17,632 nt of DNA from assembly GCA_910592205.1 (NCBI GenBank), contig CAJVPJ010000745.1, forward strand, positions 1 to 17,632. The letters are read 5' to 3'. This DNA is from Paraglomus occultum (lineage: Eukaryota; Glomeromycota; Glomeromycetes; Paraglomerales; Paraglomeraceae). The notes beneath the pieces are model-generated. The model was given only the letters and a program-made list of their open reading frames with translations, was not told where the DNA came from and searched no databases. Within the stretch, counting starts at the first letter, position 1. Every line of letters starts with the position of its first letter. Both the position numbers and the translations under genes were made by a program. Positions 1 to 7,935 of this stretch are shown here, in pieces.

Positions 1-805
1 CTCTTTCTCTAAACTGGTTGTTAAGGATTGTAAACCTTTAACTTCTTTATCAGCTTTTATGTATCAATCAAGTGCATCCTTATGCAAGTAAATAAGACGA
101 ATAAAACTACTTTTGAACTCTTTGTCTTCTAAGTGTTTTAGGGCATAAGGGCAAAGCCAAAAGTAATCTTTAACTGCTCTTATCACTACCTCACTTGGAT
201 TTCGGTTTAAATTACCAATTAGTTCCTTTATTTCCTCTTCGGTTAAAATATTGTTTTGGTTGATGGTCTCAACACCTACAAGTGCGATAGCATGCAGGCA
301 ACGTTTATCCCTATCACCTTTAAGTAAACGTAATGTGCCCAGCAGACTATTACTGATTGCAGGATCCTTGCCGACCAGGCATGAGGCCTCATCAATAAAG
401 AGAATTATTGGCCGTGATGAACTCCGCCGCAGAAAGAAACTCTCGAACGTGTGCGAAGTTACACGCAATTGTTCGTCAAAGGCGAACAAGGTCGGATTCA
501 AGACACGTAACTTTTCGCATACGGACTTCCAATATGCATCGACTCCGTTATCAATATCAATCCCAGCGTCGAATGAAATGATGTAGGCATCAGGTGTGGT
601 CAGTCCGAAGGCAGCCATGTCCACTGTCAAGGTGTGGAGATACCGTCGTGCTGCATATATCACCGTTGACTTGCCGCTTTGACGATGTCCGTGCATAAGG
701 CAGAACGCTCCCTGGAGAAGCAGGTGTGACAGCCTTTTCACTAAGGGGGGTTCAATATAAAAGTGTATTTCTGGGTAGGCTTCGTTGGCAGGCGAGAAAA
801 TGCGA
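1..805 (-). CDS. Crinkler-type P-loop NTPase (AAA/STAND-like), 5' exon missing, 3' end off the window, probably disrupted
   Basis: The frame shows a P-loop (GHRQSGKST) about 35 residues into the exon and a Walker B strand (RPIILFIDEAS). The flanking motifs EPPLV and GVDAYW are of the type I know from NTPase domains of CRN-family proteins in Glomeromycotina. The exon probably begins at 805, just after a pyrimidine-rich acceptor (TTTCTTTCTTTAG), because the frame is open upstream of the first Val and has no suitable ATG. A CRN N-terminal header exon would be expected upstream, and I could not find one in 806-1300. A TGA at 64-66 ends the frame, but the same frame then stays open for another 21 lysine- and glutamate-rich codons to position 1. 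This suggests a recent premature stop. CRN proteins are known as host-cell-directed effectors and intracellular conflict proteins; the activity of this copy is unknown. The nucleotide-binding domain is clear; membership of the CRN family is from recollection of family members. Confidence 0.7.
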
Positions 806-1348
806 CTAAAGAAAGAAAATTAGTGCAGATTGCAAAATTAAGCTTGCGCGAATCAGGATCTCTGTACTAACGCTGATCAGTGGCTTAATCAATGACGTGT
901 TACTAGGAACTTTCTAGACTTTTTCACAATTGTAACCATTGTTCGTCATTGTATGCAGAATGTGACCAATGACAACAGACGCGCAGAAATGATCGTACAC
1001 ATAATGACTACCGTATGTAAAAAGTAAAGCTTCGTTTACTTGAACAGAGATCAAAGTAGCAATCTCCAACAAACGTTATTCCTGTAATTGTAGTTTATAT
1101 GAGTACAACGATATGAATAGAGACCTCGTTTTCGTTAAGTGTCGAGTTTCGTTTTTTTGCTCAAAGATTTGAATATGTATTGCAAAAGGTTAACGTAATC
1201 AGACATTTATCGTATTTTGTCATCTTGACTTTATTATCCCTTTAGATATATTTGAAGATTCACTAGAGCGATTGCATGGGATGGAAATACTCGGACCCAA
1301 AGCCATTAACGAGTACCCCTATACTTTGGTCGCGCTAGTGAATCTATG
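806..1348. other. Non-coding interval upstream of the NTPase exon
   Basis: This AT-rich stretch has no convincing exon on either strand. I searched the minus strand for a CRN N-terminal header to pair with the NTPase exon and saw none. It may be a long intron or a truncated 5' region. Confidence 0.4.
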
Positions 1349-1528
1349 CTACACAGTATTATTAATGCTATCAACGTCTTCTTCTCCCCTCTTCTTTTCT
1401 CTATTAATCCATTCCTGTATTGCTTCGACAGTCATTTTCCGCGGATTGGTTTTTCGTAGGTAGAAGTTTTTTAGAGTTGAGGCTGCAATGCCTTTTCCTT
1501 CACGTAACGTGTAGATTTCAGATGCCAT
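1291..1528 (-). repeat. Dispersed repeat, copy A (intact HTH-like ORF plus 3' flank)
   Basis: This segment is similar to 4951-5110, starting from a shared ACCCAAAGCCATT / TCCCAAAGCCATT at the low-coordinate end and ending at the shared ATG. Shared landmarks include GTCGCGCT.GTGAAT, AATGCTATC, and the block encoding LRKTNPRKMTVE. It is the better-preserved copy. Confidence 0.6.
1349..1528 (-). CDS. Small protein or last exon with a helix-turn-helix-like module, 59 codons
   Basis: The minus-strand frame runs from an ATG in the context AAAATGG to a TAG. The centre reads STLKNFYLRKTNPRKMTVEA, followed by IQEWI and a basic/acidic tail (REKKRGEEDVD). Two short helices separated by a basic turn, with a Trp in the last helix, resemble a repressor-type HTH DNA-binding unit; that is an inference from pattern only. 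An in-frame TAA lies a few codons upstream of the ATG, and CTTTTAAG just before it could be a splice acceptor, so this could equally be the C-terminal exon of a longer gene. The second copy at 4951-5110 also begins exactly at this ATG, which supports 1528 as a real functional boundary. I do not recognise a named family. Confidence 0.45.
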   Translation of the reverse strand: MASEIYTLREGKGIAASTLKNFYLRKTNPRKMTVEAIQEWINREKKRGEEDVDSINNTV

Positions 1529-2451
1529 TTTCTTAAAAGTTTTTTATCAAATAACTTTTTAAACCCTTAGACTGTTTGAGCGCCAGGGTTTTTCCATTTT
1601 CTCTTTTTATTCTGAATAGTTTCTATATTTTGTAGTATAAACTGATCCGTAGCCACCAGATGCGATCTCTTTGAGTTCGTAAAAGTCGCTATACGGCACA
1701 CAAATATAAAGTCTTGTCTTAAACTTCAAACACATATTGTATATTAAATACCAATGTTAACGAACGGACAAGCTCACGAATACTAATATGTGAATATGAA
1801 TTTTTATAAAAAATGCTGATTCTCAATATTTTACAAATTTTTTGAAGAAACGAAAACACTTTATTTTTAGCCAAGTTCTTACTAGTAACTATTGTAAACT
1901 TTAATAGTCAATTATTAGTTTATATTTTTAAACAAAGAGGAACTATCAGTCACTTAGTATTAGTGAAGAATGCAATTTTTCAAAAGATGAAGAAACCTAT
2001 TACTATTACTATTACCGTTATGCACGTTAATTATAATTCTGCGCAACAAACTGTAACAATGTTCTCTCTTCCTATCATTAAAAATATTGCTTAGATATGA
2101 GACTAAAAAGCGATTCAATTGAGAACATCATCAAATGCACAGACAATTCCTGACCGCAGTACGATAAGCGATTATTATTGTCCATTGTCTGCGAATTTTT
2201 TGTTGATATACAAATATGCCCTCAAAGGTAATGATATACGGCACAAACATCAAAAAATGGACGAATAAAATAACTTGTGAAATTGACTGATATAAAAAAG
2301 GCTAACTGTAAAACCACAACACGTGCCATCATCGTCCATATAAAATTTCCATTGGACAATAGCAGTCTGCACCATCTGGTTAAACAGAGCACGTTCCTCT
2401 CTCTCAAAAGGGTCTCTCTTTTCGATAGAGCAGTAAAGCAAGAATTCCATT
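1529..2451 (+). other. Intergenic region and presumed kinase promoter
   Basis: This AT-rich sequence lies between the minus-strand HTH-like ORF and the plus-strand kinase start. I saw no coding exon and no strong TATA box. A pyrimidine-rich stretch (CCTCTCTCTC near 2396-2404) sits about 50 bases upstream of the kinase ATG and would suit a leader or transcription start region. Confidence 0.4.
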
Positions 2452-4323
2452 ATGGCTTATCCTACCGTGCCTTGTCAAGTATGAATTTTTGGCTAGTTTC
2501 GAGTCTTGTTCAGGCAAATTTCATAGAGTCGTTGCGTTGTACTGAGTATATATGCGTTGTTGGTTTTCGTCGAAATCTTGCTTCTTGTATGCTAGTACAA
2601 AACCGGAAAGGTTCTCGGAAAAGGCACATATGCAATGGTGAAAGGTTAGTTGACGGGTCGATGGATTAATAAGAGACGACAAGGGAGTTAAGGTCCGGAC
2701 CGTCTTGATGGATAGGGCCCGGACGTCAGCCGGAGAAAAAAAAAATAAGAAAAGACACATCAAATTATAGTTTTCTCTTTTGTTTCGCATTGACGAATGT
2801 TAATAAAACGACACTGACCACACTTATGTCTTAACAATTTTATGGCGCATACTATATGCTGTAATTAACAGAGGCCCAGCATGTATGTATAACTATATCT
2901 GATTATCTTTGATCTATTTCTACATTGCGATTGGTCTCTTAAATTCTTGCTTATGCCTCTCATCTGTGTGATATTGCTATACGAAAGATTGCGACCGGCC
3001 AGTATTTTGCTGTAAAAGTCATCAATAAGAAGTTGATGGAAGGCCGCGAGCATATGGTGAGGAATGAAATCAATATATTGAAGAAGGTATCACAAGGGCA
3101 CAAGAATATTGTCACTCTTGTCGATTATTTTGAAACTGTAAATAATCGTATGTAGAATTTCTTATGGTTATCGCAATCTTTTTTTTCTTTTCATGCTTGC
3201 GCGCTCGTGCCTATCTTATATCTTTGTTATTTAATTTGATTTTAGTGTACTTGGTGACGGATCTAGCTACCGGTGGTGAATTGTTTGAGAGGATTTGCAC
3301 TAAAGTAAGCTATGACGAAGCCGAAGCGGCTCATCTTGTGCGAACCATCACAGGAGCGGTTGCGTATCTTCATCATAATGGAATTGTTCATCGAGGTAGG
3401 CCTATGCTTGCTCGTAGGAAAATGTAAAAAAGACTGTTTGATTAACAATACTGATTTCATGCGGACGTCATTCTCTTATAGACTTAAAGGTATGATTAGG
3501 CAACATGGGGCTGACACGGCTTGTATTCGACTTGTAACAATATTAATGCTAAATGTTGTCGGTTTTTATAAACCATCTATAGCCCGAAAATCTTCTATTC
3601 CGAACGCCTGCTGAAGATGCCGACTTGCTAATTGCTGATTTTGGCTTATCGCGAATCATTGACTCTGAAAAATTCCATCTTCTTACGACCACATGCGGAA
3701 CCCCTGGATACATGGTAACATTTAAGATTATATTTTTGCGTAAAAAAACTAAAGCATGTTTACATGTTGACATGTATCATTCGACAGGCACCCGAGATCC
3801 ATAGGAAAGTTGGACACGGAAAGCCAGTTGATATGTGGGCTATCGGTGTTATTACATACTTTTTGTTATGTGGGTACCCGCCATTTGACGATGATAACGA
3901 TTTTGCTGCTATCATAAATGCCGATTATAAGTACGAACCGGCCGAATATTGGGATTGCATTACCCCCGGTGGTACGTAATAAGAAAGATGATTCGTTACC
4001 AATGTTCTCGCACTAATCTCCGAAACGTTCCCATTGTAGCCAAAGACTTTATAGACCGCTTGTTAACAAAAGATCCTAACGAGCGAATGACGGCTGACAA
4101 TGCTCTTTTACACCCGTGGCTCAATGGATATAGTCAGGCTCCGCCTGTTGTGCGTACTCCAATGAGACCGCCTTTCAATCCTAAACGTACTTTCAGAAAA
4201 GCCGTCGATATCGTGAAGGCGATTCATCTCATGAAACCGCATGATCAAGAATTTGTCCGTATGGTCCGGGAAGCGCGGGAAGTGGATGAGTCTGTTGACC
4301 AGGTGTTGTTGATCCCCCAATAG
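2452..4323 (+). CDS. Ca2+/calmodulin-dependent protein kinase (CaMKI/CMK type), nine exons, 334 aa
   Basis: Exons are 2452-2478, 2596-2644, 2872-2882, 2988-3147, 3246-3395, 3482-3489, 3583-3714, 3788-3971 and 4040-4323. All introns are GT-AG and all phases match, giving 1005 nt in frame. The protein has a Gly-rich loop GKGTYAMV (17-24), the ATP lysine in FAVK (39), HRDLKPEN (131-138), DFG (154-156), an activation-loop TTTCGTPGY with a candidate CaMKK target Thr near 171, and APE (180-182). [12 protein letters not shown] follows, with HPWL near the end of the C-lobe. The basic, hydrophobic tail after the kinase domain ([13 protein letters not shown]) could be the autoinhibitory and calmodulin-binding helix. 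The ATG is favoured by an in-frame TAA at 2434-2436. The product should be a cytosolic Ser/Thr kinase acting in calcium signalling. All catalytic residues are present, so it looks functional if the microexons are spliced in. Confidence 0.92.
2872..2882 (+). other. 11-nt microexon of the kinase gene
   Basis: It lies between acceptor TAATTAACAG and donor GTATGT. It completes a split Glu codon and adds Ala-Gln-His, restoring the usual VKEA..IATG spacing between the Gly-rich loop and the ATP-binding lysine. Without it the flanking exons are out of phase. Kinase homologs have a similar VKEA segment here. Confidence 0.85.
3482..3489 (+). other. 8-nt microexon encoding part of the kinase catalytic loop
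   Basis: It is flanked by TTCTCTTATAG and GTATGA. It completes the catalytic Asp codon (G from the previous exon plus AC) and encodes Leu-Lys of HRDLK. The next exon starts with Pro-Glu-Asn. Skipping it would remove the catalytic Asp and shift the frame. Confidence 0.88.
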
Positions 4324-4696
4324 AAGCTAAGAGGAGGGGAGAGGAACGGAGAGGAGTGTATTTGTTCGAACTTCGTCCGAAATACTTAATTATTGAAGTG
4401 TTGACTAGAACGATGATAATATGGTGATGGGGAATGAGTGTTCCTATTGTATAGTGATTTCAATTATTGCATCTATTTATTCGTACATAGTGCAACTTCA
4501 ACATACATTATAAACAATTTAAATTGCTATGCGCCCGTTGTAAAAGGTATCTGTAACGTGAGGGCAAACAAATGAAATAGCAAAAATATATAGCTCTGAG
4601 GAATGTAAATTTACCCCAACATTGCAATGTTATTGAGTATATGCCACAAATTTATTTACAAGTCTTGGTTCCGATTCCATTCTTTGATCGCTTCAT
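4324..4696 (+). other. 3' flank of the kinase gene
   Basis: A short purine-rich run follows the TAG stop (GAGGAGGGGAGAGGAACGGAG), then AT-rich sequence. No exon was recognised and no single poly(A) signal stands out. Confidence 0.4.
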
Positions 4697-4876
4697 TTAT
4701 ATTATTCGGGTCAAGCAATCAACCAGATTCGGCCGGCCTAATCCATAACATCCGTTAGTGCCTAGCTTGTGTAAATGGGTTTTAGCTGGACGAATACCAA
4801 AAGAAACATCTTTGTAGCAGCTTAATAAATACGCATGAGGAGCATTATAGCTTTTTAGTACAATACTGGTAAACAT
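4697..4876 (-). CDS. Unrecognised 59-codon minus-strand ORF, perhaps a gene fragment
   Basis: The frame runs ATG to TAA and reads like protein rather than random AT-rich sequence. Examples are APHAYLLSCYKD, FGIRPAKTHLHKLG and GCYGLGRPNLVDCL. The AYLLxCYKDxxFG part faintly recalls a Sel1/TPR-like repeat, but too little is conserved to claim it. It lies just downstream, on the same strand, of the decayed HTH-like copy at 4951-5110, so both may be remains of one gene. Confidence 0.3.
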   Translation of the reverse strand: MFTSIVLKSYNAPHAYLLSCYKDVSFGIRPAKTHLHKLGTNGCYGLGRPNLVDCLTRII

Positions 4877-4950
4877 TCAATATGATTAGCTGGCGGTTAA
4901 TACAGTCACAAAGTTTTTACCTCAATCTTATATTAGTTTTATAAGACAAA

Positions 4951-5110
4951 TTGGTCCCAAAGCCATTCCGGTGTCGCGCTGGTGAATTCACTATTATATA
5001 AATGCTATCGTCCATTGTTTATCACTTCAACAGTCATTTTGCGTGGATTAGTTTTTCGTAGGTGATGAAAAAAGGGTTTAACGTTGAGCGCGTAAGATTT
5101 CAATTGCCAT
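4951..5110 (-). pseudogene. Decayed second copy of the HTH-like module
   Basis: The ATG (5108-5110) and the block encoding LRKTNPRKMTVE are kept. The reading frame is lost: the first frame stops at a TAA after ten codons, a frameshift separates the start from the conserved block, and a TAG closes that block early. Compared with copy A at 1291-1528 it is about 80 bases shorter. Confidence 0.55.
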
Positions 5111-5505
5111 AGATTTCTAGGTGGTTTTTCGCTTCTTTCAAAAATGCTCTTGCTTAGATGATGTCATTTTGCAGTATATACATAAAATTAATAAACGCTT
5201 TTTTTTTTGCATGATTAAGTCCAAATTATAAAAACAGAATATCTGTCTTTTTTTTTCTTGCTCGCACGTCGTTATATGACTTTCCATACGTCCAAAGAAC
5301 AACAGATGTCTGTAGTTAGGCAATAAAAAGTCCTAGATTAATATCTGACATTATCAACATGCCCGCATGACTCGGTTAAATTCGACCTTTTGTTGCCCCT
5401 TTGAAGATTGCAATGCTGTAAAAAAACGTATGACATAATAATTGTAACATTAATAATATATCATCGAGTTTTAACGTGCAGTTTTTAATTAACAGCTTTG
5501 TGACT
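5111..5505 (+). other. Upstream region of the reductase gene
   Basis: This AT-rich region has T-runs near 5198-5207 and 5248-5257. I saw no clear exon. An acceptor-like TTTTTAATTAACAG ends at 5494, twelve bases before the reductase ATG, so a leader intron is possible. Confidence 0.35.
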
Positions 5506-6473
5506 ATGAATCTCACGAAACTTGCGGACAACCTACGAGCGAGTCTTGTTGAAACAACGCAAGACGAAACCTTTAATTTCGTTCTCCAAATCTATTATTT
5601 CATTCCGATCACATACGTAACTCTTTTATATTTTCTCTATGCACCATACGGTATTATACTCGATTTTCTGTATCATTGATTAACATATTTCGCTTCTCGC
5701 TTTTCTTTTAATACTCATCCAAATTTTTTTATCTATTTCATATAACATGACAAACAGGTAAATTCCAATCAGACTGGGTCATTCCCAATATCCCGGGGAA
5801 GCCAGGATGGGTGTTTATGGAAATATGGTCACCACTCATCTTCCTTTACTATTTCCTTGCTCCACCTTCAAATCCAAACACTCCGGCACAAATAATTCTT
5901 GGGACGCTGTGGATGGTACATTATGTAAACAGAGTGGTAATCTACACGTATAGAGCACCGGGAATATCACCTATGAATTTGAGCACTATATTATGTGGGA
6001 TGATGTTCAACGTTATTAATGGCTATTCCAACGCACGTTGGACAGGGTCATTTGGAAAATACGAATCAGACACATGGATGTCTTTACATTTCATTCTTGG
6101 GATCGTAATATTCTTTATAGGAATGTGGATTAATATCCACCACGACAATATTCTCTTTTCTCTCCGCGAAAAAACGCAGAGGCAGGCTTTACAACAGCAG
6201 CAACAGCAACAACAGCAACAACAGCAGCGAATATACTTGATTCCTCATGGAGGTTTATACAAGTACATTAGTTGTCCAACATACTTTGGCGAAACTGTAG
6301 AGTGGATTGGATTTGCCATTGCGGCTTGGTATAGTCCGCCGGCGATCTTGTTCGCTTTCACCACGCCATCTAATTTATTCCCTAGAGCACAAAGAACGCA
6401 TCGTTGGTATCTTCAGAAATTCAAAGAGGATTATCCGCGTGAGAGAAAGGCCGTGATACCGTTTGTTTGGTGA
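5506..6473 (+). CDS. Steroid 5-alpha-reductase family membrane oxidoreductase (DET2/SRD5A-like), 286 aa
   Basis: Exons are 5506-5650 and 5758-6473, joined across a 107-bp intron (donor GTATTA, acceptor ACAAACAG). The junction restores APYGKFQSDWVIPNIPGKPG, typical of the family. The C-terminal half carries the family signature: IHHDNILFSLRE, YLIPHGGLYKYISCPTYFGE (about 208-227), VEWIGFA, and the ending RTHRWYLQKF..DYP..RKAVIPF. Members are ER membrane enzymes that reduce a steroid or enoyl double bond with NADPH, and several hydrophobic helices are visible. The fungal substrate cannot be read from sequence. Length fits the usual 260-300 aa. Oddity: twelve consecutive Gln (194-205) inserted just before the IPxGGL motif. 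No ATG lies in frame upstream, so 5506 is the best start. The TGA stop falls where the family normally ends. Confidence 0.9.
6192..6227 (+). repeat. CAA/CAG run encoding 12 glutamines
   Basis: There are twelve Gln codons in mixed CAA and CAG order, inside the reductase exon 2. Mixed codons make it less slippery than a pure CAG run, but its length may still vary between strains. Confidence 0.95.
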
Positions 6474-6924
6474 ATATAGGGCGATTAGAGTTTTATCTAC
6501 TGATTTGCATCTTGCTTCTGCAACAACTGAGTGCAGTGCGCAAAGTCTTTCAACATGTACGCGTATCTTTTCATTCCACATTGCTAATCCATACCACAAA
6601 CACAATTATTGAATTAATAAAAAAGTGCCGTCGAGCGATAGTAAAGCTATCGATTGGTCTTTATTTAGATCAACTGAAAAAACAACACACACATCAATCC
6701 AATTCAATTCAGTCAAAAACACTGAGAACTCTATACAAAACATTGGTAATGATCAGAAAGATTAATCAGAATATGTTGGGAGAATTGGGAAGATGTTTAA
6801 AGGTGTTGAAGACGAGGACGGGAGATCCGTGTTCTGAGAATCCAAACACCCAGCGAGAAACAACTCGAACACCCAGCTCGAGTCAGTGTACAAATTTGAT
6901 GCAGTTCAATCATTACATTTTAAA
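6474..6924. other. Convergent intergenic region (3' ends of two genes)
   Basis: It lies between the reductase stop (plus) and the wall-protein stop (minus). It contains AATAAA at 6616-6621, a plausible reductase poly(A) signal, and a perfect small hairpin at 6636-6652 (CGATAG, 5-base loop, CTATCG). The sequence AACACCCAGC occurs twice near 6844-6874. A plus frame stays open for about 150 codons here but shows no recognisable domain. Confidence 0.5.
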
Positions 6925-7766
6925 TTAGAAGAAAGCCGCCGCCACAAAAGCTGCCATGATCGTAGTAAAGAACACACCAAAGTTAACGTTCACGATACCA
7001 GCAGTATTTTTGTCGCTTCCTGTAGGGCCCTTTGTAGAATTATTCGCCGAGCTACCGCCACCAGTCGAGCTGCCACCAGTCGAGCTGCCACCAGTCGAGC
7101 CGCCACCAGTCGAGCTACTAGTATTATTTGTTGTAGTATTGTTTCCGCCAGTTGTAACCTGTCCAGGGTTTGGGGCTCCACCAGCACTGACGATTTTGAA
7201 ACTTGGAGAGTATGACCACTTGAATTTATTCGCCTCTTCAGCAGTTACCGGGTCAACGTCACCCTTTTTCTTGGAACGCAGACGGAGGATATAATCTCCG
7301 GGTGTATATTTGGTAAGGAGGATAAAGGTGAATTTGACTTCTCGAAGTTTAGCCGCCGCGTCGAGTGTGTCTGTGTAGCTACATCACGTATGAATAATAA
7401 ATTTAATCAGTGACATGGCTAATGTTTATTTGCAAAATCATTACAAAAAAAGGGTATACTAAATAACAAGATTACTGTTCGATTCCATGCTCTCCATGTT
7501 TAACGTAAAAAAGAAAGAAACACTCACACAAACGTATCTGCCGTTCCAGTGCCAAGCTCAATATGCATGAGCAATTGATTGGACTGGTTCTCTAATGGGC
7601 CAGCAGTCTTGCAACTCCAGGTTACAGTCTGTGGTTTTCCCATTACCCATACGTCGTTTTTGACAGGAGTGACCACACTGCAATCAAGCGGCGGGGGTGG
7701 AGGAGCTGCAAGAGAGCCCACAATGGCTGAAAGGGCGAGAACAGCAACGCTGAGTAAATATTTCAT
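6925..7766 (-). CDS. Secreted GPI-anchored Ser/Thr/Gly-rich wall protein with Kre9/KNH-type domain, 230 aa
   Basis: Exons on the minus strand are 7766-7528 and 7378-6925, with a 149-bp intron (GTGAGT donor, GATGTAG acceptor); phases match and the total is 693 nt. A signal peptide (MKYLLSVAVLALSAIVGSLA) is followed by a proline run, then a domain with VKNDVWVMGKPQTVTWSC (Cys29 and Cys52), an HIELGTG strand and YTPGDYILRLRS. This is the pattern of the Kre9_KNH / Ser-Thr-rich GPI family, which in fungi is linked to beta-1,6-glucan and cell-wall structure. A stalk rich in Thr, Asn, Ser and Gly contains STGG repeats. The last 24 residues are hydrophobic (VFFTTIMAAFVAAAFF end), as a GPI-attachment signal requires. 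It should sit on the outer plasma membrane or wall. Confidence 0.88.
7048..7122 (-). repeat. 15-bp coding tandem repeat (SSTGG) in the wall-protein stalk
   Basis: There are three exact-length 15-bp units (7066-7110), with an 18-bp variant on one side and a truncated unit on the other. The core is CGAGCTGCCACCAGT on the plus strand. The unit is a multiple of three, so copy-number change keeps the frame and only alters stalk length. Confidence 0.85.
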
Positions 7767-7935
7767 TGTTTATGATATTAGAGAGAGGAGGAGGAGGAGG
7801 AGTAGAGGGGTGGAAGAGGAGAGAAGGTATGTGTACCGCGGGAGGTGTATATACTGTATTGAAAGGAGAGAGTCGCGGACTGCAAGAAAGGAAGGCGGAG
7901 GAGAGGAGAGAGAGAGTATCAATCAATGAAATACT
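7767..7935 (-). promoter_or_regulatory. CT-rich promoter and leader of the wall-protein gene
   Basis: On the minus strand, a TATA-like GTATATAC (7847-7854) is followed by a strong CT-rich tract (about 7775-7826) ending near the ATG. CT-rich blocks just downstream of a TATA element are typical of well-expressed fungal genes. A second CT-rich block lies at about 7880-7920. Confidence 0.55.

Noticed and set aside
64-66. TGA as a sense codon (altered genetic code)
   Set aside because: The reductase ends properly at TGA, and the relics with TGA also show a frameshift or duplication, so decay is the simpler explanation.
2644-2988. Direct splice from the Gly-rich-loop exon to the ATP-lysine exon of the kinase
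   Set aside because: Phases do not match, and an alternative GTGAAA donor would delete about six conserved residues. The 11-nt microexon explains both.
6467-6928. Open plus frame of about 150 codons between the convergent genes
   Set aside because: It starts inside the reductase end from a non-ATG codon, has no recognisable domain, and runs through the 3' regions of both genes. It was kept only as a note on the intergenic region.
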